Shown here piece after piece: positions 10,601 to 21,378 of a stretch of DNA of 64,000 nt. A program made the translations under genes and the position numbers. Where the stretch lies: the NCBI GenBank assembly GCA_963580455.1, contig OY756965.1, positions 24,030,902 through 24,094,901 of the forward strand. The letters are read 5' to 3'. This DNA is from Euonymus europaeus (Eukaryota > Streptophyta > Magnoliopsida > Celastrales > Celastraceae). The first letter of the stretch is position 1; the number at the start of each line of letters is the position of its first letter. Below the pieces are notes generated by a model. It was not told where the DNA came from. It was given only the letters and a program-made list of their open reading frames with translations, and did no database searches.

Positions 10601-11913
10601 ATCGGAGTAAGATTAAGTACATCTGACCTCTCATTATCTATCGTGGTATCAGGATTCAGGACCCTAATCCATTAGGTTTCAAGTTTTTTTTACTGGACTA
10701 AAGTGAATAACTAACGAACTATGGCTTCCAGTACATTTACCGATTATTATCTGTCAGCATATACCTATAGCCATAGGTTTAAACTATAGAAACAGTATCT
10801 CTGCAGTGGGAGTATGGCTGGCGTGACTCGTGAGCCTTTGAAATGGGCTTCGAGTTATTTCACTAGACCAAAATAATAAATGAAGAATTATGCTTCTAAA
10901 GAACTATGTATGGTTTAAGTTGTCGATGGCTGTATCTCTCACCAAACACGTATATAGCTTTGTATTTTTGAATGCCTTGAATGTAGCTATATTAGTTCTG
11001 CCAGAATCACCATCTTTTTCATTATTAATGGTGTCTAGAGTATGTAGTTTTTGTCGAGATATTGTATTGTATTCTCCCTCATTATTATCCATTGATTTTC
11101 AGGTCAACCAGATTGGCACTGTGACTGAATCCATTCAAGCAGCACTCGACTCAAAAGCTGCTGGCTGGGGAGTTATGGTGAGTCATAGAAGTGGTGAGAC
11201 TGAGGATAACTTCATTGCTGATCTTTCTGTGGGTTTGGCTAGCGGACAGGTATACTGCCAAAACCTTGGACCGTGCTGTCGATTATGTGGATTTTCTCTA
11301 TTTTTCTTAGTTGACCATTGTATGTTCTGTTTTGTAGATCAAGACAGGAGCACCTTGCAGAAGTGAGCGGTTGGCAAAGTATAACCAGGTAAACTGCAGA
11401 GGTTATAATGGTTTTACCTCTCTGTTCCCATTCAGATATTACCGACTCTCTTCCCCCCTCTGTCTATAATGTCAACCTCGAGTTGTTCATAGAATTGTAC
11501 AATAAGTAGGCCAAACAATGACTTCTAAGTCCCACAAAGCAGATTGTGCTTATTGCTCAACTCATCAATCTTGGACATGCTTGCTTTGCACTAAAAACTG
11601 GTCTGATTGTAAGGTCTATTTCACTTGCTGTTGCATAAAATTACATCATGTTGTTATCTTTAGCTCGAGAGTGCAACTTAAGTCCTTTCTGAATTGCTTC
11701 TTAATAAACCAATCAGTTCTCCGGAAGTCTTCAATACAACGAGGAGAAAATTGTTTCTGTTTACCCTTGAAGTCTTGTTCCAGAATCTCATTTTCCTTTT
11801 TGTTCATTTTGGTAGTATTACCTCACAGTTTTTGCTTACATTTTCAGCTTTTGCGCATTGAAGAGGAACTCGGGAATGTGCGTTATGCTGGTGAATCTTT
11901 CAGATCCCCTTAG
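7682..11913 (+). CDS. ENO1: Plastid enolase (phosphopyruvate hydratase)
   Basis: Seven exons, 7682-8106, 9008-9315, 9811-9965, 10070-10387, 11103-11249, 11338-11388 and 11848-11913, encode 489 residues. The product interconverts 2-phosphoglycerate and phosphoenolpyruvate. A Ser/Pro-rich N-terminus of about 60 residues before [20 protein letters not shown] looks like a plastid transit peptide. Visible landmarks are the GASTG loop, [11 protein letters not shown] with the catalytic Glu, the enolase signature [14 protein letters not shown] with its Lys, SHRSGETED, and SERLAKYNQ. The ending [13 protein letters not shown] fits the ENO1 isoform rather than the cytosolic one. The ATG at 7682 is chosen because it begins [11 protein letters not shown]. 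Intron 4 has a GC donor (AAG|GCAAGC at 10388). Introns 2 and 4 hold internal duplications. Confidence 0.95.
9317..9605 (+). repeat. Tandem duplication in ENO1 intron 2
   Basis: A unit of about 154 bp beginning TTAGCTGACTAAACCTATT at 9317 recurs at 9471 as TTAGCTGTCTAAACCTATT. The two copies continue in parallel through GCATTCTGGATTCACA and TTTAGCTTCTATT, with scattered changes. The first copy starts just inside the splice donor. Confidence 0.85.
10565..10875 (+). repeat. Diverged direct repeat in ENO1 intron 4
   Basis: Two related stretches share TTTAAACTATAGAAAC, then ATCTCT, then a GGAGTA phrase (about 10575 and 10778). They also share a later ACTGGACTAAA/ACTAGACCAAA followed by a CTATGGCTTC/TTATGCTTCT phrase. 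They are clearly older than the intron 2 duplication. Confidence 0.5.
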
Positions 11914-12513
11914 TGGAACAATGAACCCCGTTTCTTCTAACGGAACAAGGCAGTGAGCAGAAAAGATTCTGAGATTCGGCTAAATCACACAGGCATAATC
12001 GATAGAAATACTGGATGGAACCAGTGAGATAAGTTGTCAATTAAAAACAGAATAATCTGATTGATGAGGCATTATAAAACAAGTTTTTTGCTTCTAAGTA
12101 TGTTCATGTAACGAAAGTATCCGTGCAATTTGATCCAAGGGCTTTAATCGGTCTGCATGTGTTTCTCTATACTATATGAGCATAACAAATTGTTACTGTT
12201 GGTATTAGAGCCGATGAGCCAATGACCGGAACGTGAGGTTCCTGGGTTACATATTTATTCACACATTATACGTTAATGTAAAAAAAAAAAATGCTAACAT
12301 TACCCTACAACTGGCACAATTTATTTACGAAACAATATTAGACAAAGCATTTCTCGATAAGAGCAGCTGTGCCAGTTCTCCTGAAACAGACACTTCTGTT
12401 TAAGAAAACTCGTACAAGCCGAAGGAGAGGTATGTATTGTTGGTGAAACTCTGGATAAAGCTTCAACTACAGCAATATGAAGCACTGGATCATCCACTGC
12501 TCAGCAATGAAAG
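11914..12513. other. 3' region between ENO1 and the cysteine oxidase
   Basis: Convergent gene ends lie here and both 3' UTRs are expected. At about 12204-12222, TTGGTATTAGAGCCGATGA resembles the Met-tRNA primer-binding site of LTR retrotransposons (TGGTATCAGAGC), a possible element relic. Nothing else is recognised. Confidence 0.4.
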
Positions 12514-15500
12514 CTAAACTTGAACGCGTGGACCGGTGTATGTTCCTCGGCGCATATAAAGATCTGGCGTTTCTATCTCTATAAGCCATGCATAGTCCTC
12601 TTCTTTTCCTTCACCTATTGCAGCTCTATTCCCTGCAGCTACAGTATCGTGTATTTAGCAAGTTTTTCAACTTCAGAGCATCATTCAATCTAAGTAAAAG
12701 ATATAGTGATGTTTAACTTAAAGGGGCCAAGTTGTAGAATGGCAAGGGAAAAAGAATTAAGAATTTTACTTACAAAAGGTGGAATAAGGGTAATCATGGT
12801 AGTAAGTACATGGTCTGCCCGCTTCTTCTCTGTAGGGAGGTGTTAGAACGTCAAGCACGGCACAAGGTGTGACTGCAGTGAAACAGTGCAGATTCCCCCT
12901 TGTCTTAGGGTACAAGACTGACGTGCCACTTTGTACTGTCAAAACCTCATCAACCGCCAGCTTTGCCAAACGTGCTGCCAAAAACATTTGGACTGTTAAG
13001 TTTTTGCTCATTTAATCCGAATTTCAACCGCCAGCTCTCTAGGTTCTAAATAGAAAATTCAATTAGTCCAGTGATATTAAGTTATCAACTATCCCATAGT
13101 CACTGAAACACAGTCATAGCTAACAGCATGAATCGTACGGTAAAGAGAACTTGAGTTCAGTTCATATTACTTGAACATGATCAATAACATTGAATAGCTA
13201 TGACTGATTAAGATTGGAGCAAAAGCACCAATAACTGTAGAGTAGGCCAGCACCAAAGCCCTATTGTTCATCCATCTTCACAGTTCATACAGTCACCGAG
13301 CATGATGGACATGTGATAGCCAGGATCTCCACATAAGAGGAGCTATAGATTAAATTTGCGCTTTGACTCCCATATAATTCTAGTGTTTTGTGACTTTTGT
13401 CAATGGGAACAGATAAGAAGATCAACAGGTGCAAATACATATCATGACGAACACTTTCAAAATGTAAGTTTGGATAGGGGAGAAAAAGGAAGGTTTGTAA
13501 AAGGGAAAGACAAATGTAAATAATGGAATCCTCCTGACGCACCCTTTTGGTTTTGCCTCCAAGTATCCTCTTTTTTCTTTTTTTGCTTTTTTACATTAGA
13601 ATAAGCCAAATGTTTAAAAGATTTGACCTCGCAATCCCACCCTATAATATGCACTCAAACATGAGATAAGACCCAAAAAACAGTTGTAAAATGAAAATAG
13701 TTAAAAATTCAAACCTCCACGATTGCCAGGACCCTTGCTTTCCAGAATTTTGGCTGGCTCAACCCAATCATAAGCTTTCACATGCAAAGAACCATAAAGA
13801 ATTTTGCTAAAGACAGTCATCCCAGGATGGTCATGGAGCGGAATAACAGAAGCTGAAGGAAAGCAGAATATACACATCTGTACCGGGAAAAAAATATCAA
13901 TAACAATAGCTCTTCAGATAATCGTCTTTGAAGACAACAAAGCCAATATTCAAGCTAGCTTCTAAGAAAATACTTTATGAACAAGGCTTTTTGTAATTAT
14001 TGAAGAAATTTGGCAGATTTTATACCCTTTTCCCCTCAGCATAAAACAGCCATAATGTTAGTGGTTACGGATATAGAAGGCTGGCTTGGCCTAAACGATC
14101 TTGACAGCAAACTTATTACTGCAACTGATCAAATGACATAAATCTTTTGACATAAATCTTTTGACATAAACAAACATAAATACACACAGGCATAAATGTA
14201 TAAGAAGCCCAAAAAATGATGTCAGGACTAGAAATTGGTGAAGGATTTAAATCAAAGCTCAAAATTTCTTCTATTACATTAAAAAATACTAACTTGAAAA
14301 TTGAAAAAAAGGAAAACAGGAAAATGGTAAAGCTTACAGTGAGACTATCACATTCATAGATATCCAAAAATGTTATTGGTTGAGCCCATCGAGATGTCCA
14401 ATTTAATTGGTTAAGTCCGAAACAGCCATGCCCTCGATCATCATCTGGATTGTCCTCTTTAAGTCCAAAATCAAAAGGGTGAACTGTGTCTGCACATAGA
14501 AGCAATATATTGCAAGTTTGCAACAAAGTGGCACATTAAAATAGTGAGTTGTCTTTTAAGCAACAACAAATTCATCACTGAGTAGATGGGGATAAGTAGA
14601 CATCCAAAACTGGATCAATGTAACCCATCGAAGAATTACCACATCAACTAGATTGGAAGTTGGAAGTTGATGGTATCTACTTTGGAGTGACATGAGAGGA
14701 CACTAACTCAAACTATAGATGACCTAAAATCCGGAAACATATTATCTAATGCTGAAACCTTAATATCACTAAATTGCTAGCCCCATTCTGCCAAAAGGTA
14801 CTGTTCCGAATGGGCTGTAGGATGGATTACCAAATACTTCTAACATCAGTACAAGTCTTCCATGCTTAACAAAAACTCTAACTTTCATGTAACTATGATC
14901 TTTCTACCAGCCCAACATAAGTATTTTTCGAGATACCTTTAAAGGATAAAAGTGGACATCGTGGAATTACACAAACATTCTACAATATATAAAAGCCCTA
15001 ACATTTTTTTTTAGTTCACATACCAATTTGAACCCAAACACAAACTAAGGTTGGTGTTGGCGAACAGATAGGATAAACCCATTATTGGAAATATACTTGA
15101 CCAGCTTTAAACAGTCCATAAAAACCAAGTGAAATTCACCCCATCACTCCGACAATTCTCTTTCTTTTAAAGTACCCAAAATTTCCCAACACAATGATTC
15201 TTCTCCATCAAAAGCACTGTTTTCCTATCCTCCAAAAAACAGTATCACTGTATCTGAAAAAGAACCAGTTCAAAATATATGAAGGCAAAAATTACATTAA
15301 AAGAAAGGGGGAAAACAGCATGTTGCTTTCTCTTATAGTTCTCCAATTAATTAACATAAAAATCAAATAAGCAGAGCATACAACTCCAATTCGAAGCAAT
15401 CCCAGAACACACTTCACATGATTCACAAAACTCAACCACCAATCTGGCCATACTTTGCACAACACCTTCCAATACAGCACAAAAATAACTGAAAAGACGG

Positions 15501-15653
15501 GGGAGAAAAAAAACAAAGGGCGCGACACATACCCAAAAGGGAGGAGATTTTCTGAATAGCATGAGAGGAGGGAGGAGGCGAGCCTGATGGTGTGAAACTA
15601 GTCTTGCAGAGTTCGCACAGAGCCTGCACTTTAGATGCGCTCGTCTTCCCCAT
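12514..15653 (-). CDS. PCO3: Plant cysteine oxidase (N-terminal Cys dioxygenase), PCO3-like
   Basis: Five exons on the minus strand, 15653-15533, 14489-14338, 13877-13715, 12974-12774 and 12638-12514, give 253 residues. PCOs oxidise the N-terminal Cys of ERF-VII factors and so pass oxygen status to the N-degron pathway, in cytosol and nucleus. The cupin metal triad is visible as His106 and His108 in PLHDHPGM and His175 in GNLHCF. Asp187 and Cys201 ([13 protein letters not shown]) also match conserved positions. The ending [10 protein letters not shown]...[10 protein letters not shown] is family-typical. Exon 5 uses the acceptor TGTAG at 12639; the CAG 6 nt downstream would put a stop in frame. 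The start could lie further upstream, since the frame is open to an ATG at 15788 and adds 45 residues with a mitochondrial-presequence look. Calling it PCO3 rather than another PCO rests on remembered similarity. Confidence 0.92.
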
Positions 15654-16197
15654 GCTTATATGCCGTGTAAATAAGAGTGTCGAAAGCGCCTGATTCTTGT
15701 TTTGCAGGAACAATCTCGCCGTATCAGTTGCTCGTTGCAAATTTGAGAACATTTTGGTGTTCACTGGCAAAACAAACATAAAGGCCATAGATTTGGGACG
15801 AAAGCGATAGATATGGCTGGGTTGATTGCATTGATGGACTTGTCCCTTCCGTCTCGACTCTACTGACTCCTCTCCTCTCCTCCTCTCTGGCTACTGGTCT
15901 GTGGGCTGGGCTTGAAGCCTTGATTATTGGATTAGTATAGGCAGACCCATATCTTTTTGGGCTTTTGATGTGGGATTTCCAGAGCCTTTAGATTACATGA
16001 ATGGTCGAGATTTACTATTCTAGCCGTCATTGCAGAAGCTCTTATTGTAGGGGAGCCGTCGAGCCGAGTCCTCTGCGACTGCGATGTCCCAATCCCAATA
16101 ACTTTTTCGCGGGAAATCTTGCACAGAAGTAAGTTTAGGGTTTTCAATTTAGTTGCTGAAAGTACTTGGTAGTTGGTTCTCGATTAAGGCTTCATAA
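15654..16197. promoter_or_regulatory. Shared promoter between PCO3-like and MIS12
   Basis: The two start codons point away from each other and are 544 nt apart (409 nt if the PCO start at 15788 is used). The stretch is relatively GC-rich around 15830-15900, with CTCTCC runs, and has no clear TATA box on either strand. It must hold both promoters. Confidence 0.5.
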
Positions 16198-16318
16198 ATG
16201 GAAGGCAGCGAAAGTGAGGCAGTGTTCGATTCTCTAAATCTGAATCCACAGCTTTTCATCAACGAAACTCTCAACACCGTCGACGATTTGGTCGATGACG
16301 CCTTCAATTTTTATCACC

Positions 16319-16356
<38 letters not shown>

Positions 16357-19044
16357 GACACAGAGACATTATTTGTTAAATCCATGTAATTTGTTATTTT
16401 GATGATTTTGCAGACAAGCGTCGACGCTTCTTAAAAATGACGGCGGAGAGAGGTCCGACGATCTAAGGAAGGTACATTTTTTATCCCCAATTTTTGTTTT
16501 TGTGAGGCATAATCGATATTTGTCACATGTGTTGAATAATTTAGGTGGTGTGACTGTGAATGGGATCGTCGACATTTATATTCATTTAACTTTGGTTTAT
16601 ATGGAATCGGATAATTTATCCCATCCCAGTTTGAAGTCAGATTTCACATGATTTAATTGGGGGGAAAAACAGAAATGACCCGAGCTAAAGAAACAGAGAT
16701 TTCATGTTGTGGAGTCAATTGTTTTTTCATATTGAAAACAATTTGTGATTTTTATTGTTAAATTGTAGGGGGTGGATAATATTCGCAACATGATTCGATG
16801 GTCTTTGGATAAGCGGCTTGGCATGTGGGAGAAGTATTGTCTTCATCACTGTTTCACAGTACCAGAAGGCTTTTCTTTACACAACAGCGTATGTTATCCT
16901 CAAGTAGTAAATCAGCAATGTATTGAGATCATCGGCTCATTTACATAATTAAATCATTTTTGTGTTGTTCAAATGGTCAGCTGAGTTGCTTACTATGCCT
17001 ATTCAATGCCGCTTTAGTGCTGTGGAATATGTTTAACAACTGGCCAATGACATGATGCAGTGACATTTATTGTTTTGCTTTTACATGGTGGTACTTTTCT
17101 TTTATTATTTTTTGCCCATATCTATGATTACTATTGTGAGTGGTGCTGATGATGATGATATGATATGAGTATGACTTATTTTAGCAATTGCTAATATCAA
17201 GCTATGAATTCCTAAGATGAGTACTAAGTTTTAATGTTTGAATTCAATATCAACTTCTTGATGAGGTCAAGAAATAAGATAACGTCTAGTATTAAGGATG
17301 ATGCATGATCACTTCTAATGACTGACATGCTATGAGAATGAACATGCAAATATACATGGATGATACTATTAAACACACCCACATGAAAGAAAAAATATAA
17401 CGCTTGTGTATGATAAAGTAGTTCATTATCACTATCTTTTGGATATAAATGCCATTGTCATTGTGTAATGCATTTGATGTTGACTTTTTTTTTCTTTTTT
17501 AATGTACATTCTTGTGGTCAACAAAATAGGTACTCTTTTGAATGAGCTGACTGTATTTATAATTTACATCTTCTTTTAATTGCCTTTCTCTTTTCTAGAG
17601 TGAGGCTAATGGGGATGTTTCGTTGCTTCAAAATGCCCTACAAGACCCAGATCTTGATGCACAGTTGGATTCCTTGAGGACGAAGCTTATTACAGTAAGA
17701 ACAATTTTGAGAGGGAAAAATTGATTTATGCTTGATATTCTGTTTCTTTGTATTCCAGTGTAATCTTTATGGAAATTTATTATACAGGTTAAAAAGGAGT
17801 CAGTTGATCTAAGTCGGGAACTCCGAGCGTTAGAAAGACAGTCTGCTTCAAGTGATCATTGCACTGGACTTGTCAATGAAGTGTTACAGCTGTGTGATGA
17901 GAACTCTATGCACGACAAGTTCCAAGGTAACTAGATAAGCTAAAGCTATCATACTTTCTCCAACTCGTGATAGGGTAAACATCCATGAGAAAATTGTAAA
18001 GATTCGCAATTTCGCATGCATGGGAAATAATAGTCTTTGGAGAAAGAATTAAGGATACTGTTTTTTGTGATTAGTAAATAACGATTGGTCAGATAATTTG
18101 AACATTGCATCGTGGTTAAGGGACTATTTAAGTTTGTGAACTTAATTGACTAATGCCACTGTTTTAAGATCACAGTGAATATTGCATCTGAGTTCAGGCC
18201 TTCTGGGACTGATGATGTGTTTGTCCCCAAGTGAATCTGCGTTACATATTGCTGTATATTCGTAAACTCTATGGTATTGCAATCAGCCGAAGTCCTCTCA
18301 CCAAATTTTATCTCAACATAATACTTGGTTGTATGAAATTCGCCAGATTGGTTTGAGATCCCAGTAATGTTTCTTTATATTAGAGATTTCAAAAGAGAAT
18401 TCTGCTGGTATATTTTGTTGAAGGTGTATGTTATGAGTTGTTTATGGATTCGTATAATGGAGTGCTGTTCAGTGGAATGGTTCACCATATAGTACTGGAC
18501 GTACTATAAATACACCATCCATCCATTTAGCTAGTTCAACAAAGATGACCTTAACTTGTGCTTGTGAAATGGCTTCAGTTAACAATTGAAGCCACTGGTG
18601 AAAATTTAATGCACCATTCCGAATTAAAAGCTCTTCTGCTTGCCTTATTCAGTTATTCTCCTGTTTGCTTCAGTTTTGGCATGAAGATTTTTTGCAATAG
18701 ATCCTTGAAATTGTGAAACTAAGGACTTCACAATTGCATTTTACAGACATGGTGAGAGCTGCATCAGAGCTTCGGATGAAGATGGGGAAGCTGAAGACCA
18801 GGACTGAAGACATAGATCGTCATAGAACAGAGAAGATTTACAACCCAAATGGAGATTCATTGACAGTGTCCCATGGCAAGGGTAACATAATCCAAATTTT
18901 ATGTTACTGCCTTTAAAACAAAACTTAAAAGAACAAAATCTCTCGTTTCTGTTCTGAGTCACTTCTTTTAATTGTTCTGTAGGCCTCTCAAGTTTAAAGT
19001 TGGAAGATCTTCAAGGATTCCTAGCTGATTTGGAAAACATGTGA
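16198..19044 (+). CDS. MIS12: Kinetochore protein MIS12
   Basis: Seven exons, 16198-16319, 16414-16471, 16769-16888, 17599-17694, 17788-17926, 18747-18881 and 18983-19044, encode 243 residues, about the length of Arabidopsis MIS12. The N-terminus MEGSESEAVFDSLNLNPQLF is nearly the family sequence. It is followed by the conserved VDNIRNMI helix and a long coiled-coil-like region (about residues 100-215, e.g. LDAQLDSLRTKL, SRELRALERQ, SELRMKMGKLKTR). MIS12 is a subunit of the MIS12 complex, which links centromeric chromatin to the outer kinetochore. Intron 1 contains a CT microsatellite (16322-16352) right after the donor. It is transcribed divergently from the cysteine oxidase gene. Confidence 0.93.
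16322..16352 (+). repeat. CT dinucleotide microsatellite
   Basis: About fifteen CT units lie immediately after the MIS12 intron 1 donor. It is a likely length-polymorphic marker. Confidence 0.9.
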
Positions 19045-19524
19045 GCTCGATCTTGCAGTTCAAGTGTTCTGTGGTACCTGTAACAACTATTTGTCAGTTC
19101 TCTCATGCAATCTTATCAAGTTTTAGTTCGGATTGAGCCATGCAGATTGCTTGGATTGAAATATCGTATCTTATAATATAATATAAATTACTTGACATTC
19201 TTTGTGTCATGATTAGATGTCTAGGGTTTAGTTTTACGTAGGTTGCCTTTATTTATGTTTATTGAGTGTTTTTTTGGAAACTATCAATCCACGTAGGATT
19301 AAAATAATTTCACTCAGTAGAACTAACGCGTATGGTAAGTATTATTCCATACAAATTAGAACTCCTAATCCTGATTTAATTATTACGAGATCAAGTTTAG
19401 TCCCTATAAAACCTCACAACGATAGACTTCCTCTACTCATTGTCTTCTATTCTTGTTCTCGCTTTCTCAAAAAACTTTCTAGTTTTCCGTTTTTCTTCTA
19501 CCTAATCTTTGGTCTTTTGCGACT
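19045..19524. other. MIS12 3' end and promoter of tetraspanin copy 3
   Basis: This covers the MIS12 3' UTR (left) and the leader of the next gene (right). A TATAAA at 19405-19410 lies 115 nt before the tetraspanin ATG. The leader is pyrimidine-rich. Confidence 0.6.
19405..19410 (+). promoter_or_regulatory. TATA box of tetraspanin copy 3
   Basis: CCCTATAAAACC fits a plant TATA box. Transcription would start near 19440, leaving an 85-nt leader before the ATG at 19525. Confidence 0.55.
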
Positions 19525-20349
19525 ATGGCTTCAGTGAGCAACACTCTGGTTGCTACCCTGAATTTCTTTTTTCTAGTCATTGGTCTCGCTTTCCTTGGTT
19601 CTGGGATTTACTTCCGTGTCCATGGCCACACAGAGTGCCAAGGTGCCCTGGAGACACCATTACTGGTAACAGGTATGCTTGTGTCGTTCCTATCGTTGCT
19701 TGGCTTGATTGGTTCGTGTTGTAAGAAGAATTTTGTGATGGGGCTCTATTCGTTTACGCTCTTTGTGTTGCTTGTTGCACTTGTTGGTTTCACTGCTTTT
19801 GCGTTTGTGGTCACCAACGAGAGCGTTGGGAAGGCTGTGTCTGGATTAGGGTTTAAGGAACACCATCTCGGAGATTACAATCATTGGTTGCAGAATCACT
19901 TTGTGAAAGGCAAGAATTGGGATAATATTAGGAGTTGTTTGGCTGAATCTCAAGTCTGCAAGAGTCTTAGCAACTACAACACTGGTCACAACGATGCTAA
20001 AGATTTCTTTAGGAATGCTCTCTCTGGTACACAATCCGGTTGCTGTAAACCACCTGTGGAATGCGGATTTCAATTCCAGAACGTGACCCTCTGGACAATG
20101 CCAGATTCAGGGCCAGCAGTGATGAATAACAGCGATTGCAATGTGTGGAGTAACGATCAGGGGAGGCTCTGCTTCAACTGCGACTCTTGCAAGGCTGGAG
20201 TTCTAGCCAACATCAGGAATGACTGGAGGCTGCTCTCTGTATTCCTCATATGCCTTATTTTCTTCATTGTTTTCATGTACTCAATCTCTCACTGCGCCAG
20301 GAAGAGGAATCGAAAAGAAAAATGCAGGAGATCTAGAGCGTATGCTTAG
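19525..20349 (+). CDS. Tetraspanin, TET8/9-like (copy 3, intronless)
   Basis: One uninterrupted frame of 274 residues begins MASVSNTLVATLNFFF. It has four membrane segments (about residues 9-30, 42-64, 70-95 and 235-258). The loop carries GCCKPP at residues 172-177 and CFNCDSCKAGV, and the tail is basic and Arg/Lys-rich. Its Gln170-Ser171 junction (20034/20035) is exactly where copies 1 and 2 carry their intron, so the intron is missing here without any change to the protein. The gene looks intact, has its own TATA box, and carries no obvious poly-A tract or target-site duplication. It sits between MIS12 and the pseudogene pair. Confidence 0.94.
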   Translation: MASVSNTLVATLNFFFLVIGLAFLGSGIYFRVHGHTECQGALETPLLVTGMLVSFLSLLGLIGSCCKKNFVMGLYSFTLFVLLVALVGFTAFAFVVTNESVGKAVSGLGFKEHHLGDYNHWLQNHFVKGKNWDNIRSCLAESQVCKSLSNYNTGHNDAKDFFRNALSGTQSGCCKPPVECGFQFQNVTLWTMPDSGPAVMNNSDCNVWSNDQGRLCFNCDSCKAGVLANIRNDWRLLSVFLICLIFFIVFMYSISHCARKRNRKEKCRRSRAYA

Positions 20350-20819
20350 GCAAACTCTGTTGTTCAGTCCACTTTTCTTTTCAGTAAGCCTAGGAACTCA
20401 TTCTTTAAACTATTAGTTGATGTTTCTTCTTTGTTTTAGTATGTTATTTTCATTTCCAAATGCCCTTTTAAGACTCATTGATGTTATGATTTTCTACAAT
20501 GAATAGCTGGATAACATTGAAATAAGCCCGAGCTAATCGGTCTACAGGTCAAATTTTATCGACACTTTTCTGCTATAGCTAGCAAAAACAGTATTAGAGT
20601 GGAAACGTGGGGAGGAGGAATTCCTGCATTTATTCTAATTGAAAACCCAGTTTAAGGTGTATGCTTAGCAATGAGATTGTTAAAATGTTAAGCAGAGAAC
20701 CAAAGGCCGTAAAAAAAAATCAACAAAACCACTGAAACCAAATCGATTGGTCAGTTGCTTTAATAATTCAGTCAAAATATGTCAAAAAACTGATAAAATC
20801 GATCGTTGACATTTCGCCA
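20350..20819. other. 3' region of tetraspanin copy 3
   Basis: AT-rich 3' UTR and spacer. No exon is seen. The N-terminal part of the following pseudogene would be expected here but is not recognisable. Confidence 0.5.
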
Positions 20820-20895
20820 AACTCTTGAACTTCATTAATAGAAGTGGTGCCTTTCGATTCATTAATGGATTGGATGTTGATCAACTAAGTGGGAC

Positions 20896-21283
20896 TGATG
20901 CATGTGAAGTGTGCAGTCTCATATCCCACATCAATGCACAGTCTCATATCCCAAATCGGACAACCAAAGTGCAAGTGAAGTGTTTATATGTGGGTTGGGC
21001 AAACCAAACTAATGGACTAATCTTTTGTTATAGTTAGGCCCAATTTGCATCAATTAATATCAGAGCCCAAGTCTTGTCCTGGTCGTGGTGGGCCTTCCTC
21101 ACGTGGAAGGTGACCACATGCGGAGCGCATGTTCTTGAGAGAGGGTGGGAATGATGCATGTGAAGTGCACGGTCTCATATCCCACATCGGACAGACAAGG
21201 TGCAAGTGAAGTGCTTATATGTGGGCTGAACAAACCTAACTAATGGACTAGTCTTTTGATATAATTAGGCCCAATTTGTATCA
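20896..21283 (+). mobile_element. TRIM (small LTR retrotransposon), complete
   Basis: Two direct LTRs, 20896-21052 and 21152-21283, both begin TGATGCATGTGAAGTG and end in a TCA/CA. They share TCATATCCCACATC and AGGCCCAATTTG. The left LTR has a short internal duplication of the TCTCATATCCCA phrase. A Met-tRNA primer-binding-site-like TATCAGAGCCC starts at 21058. A polypurine tract GAGAGAGGGTGGGAA lies at 21137-21151, just before the right LTR. The flanks GGGAC (20891-20895) and GGAAC (21284-21288) are a near-perfect 5-bp target duplication. There is no coding capacity and the total is about 390 bp. Confidence 0.85.
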
Positions 21284-21378
21284 GGAACCATGTATTTCAC
21301 AGATTCTGACTAATTGACTAGTCTTTTGGCATAATTAGGCCCAATTTGCATCAGAGACCATGTATTTCACAAATGCTG
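21220..21378 (+). repeat. Tandem duplication over the TRIM 3' junction
   Basis: The block of LTR end plus pseudogene flank, from about CTAATGGACTAGTCTTTTG (21239) to ATGTATTTCACAGATTCTG, is repeated at once as CTAATTGACTAGTCTTTTG to ATGTATTTCACAAATGCTGG. The unit is about 70-75 bp. It must have arisen after the TRIM inserted. Confidence 0.8.

Noticed and set aside
15654..15788. Longer PCO3-like N-terminus from ATG 15788
   Set aside because: Not excluded, but the ATG at 15653 gives the usual PCO length. The upstream part could be leader.
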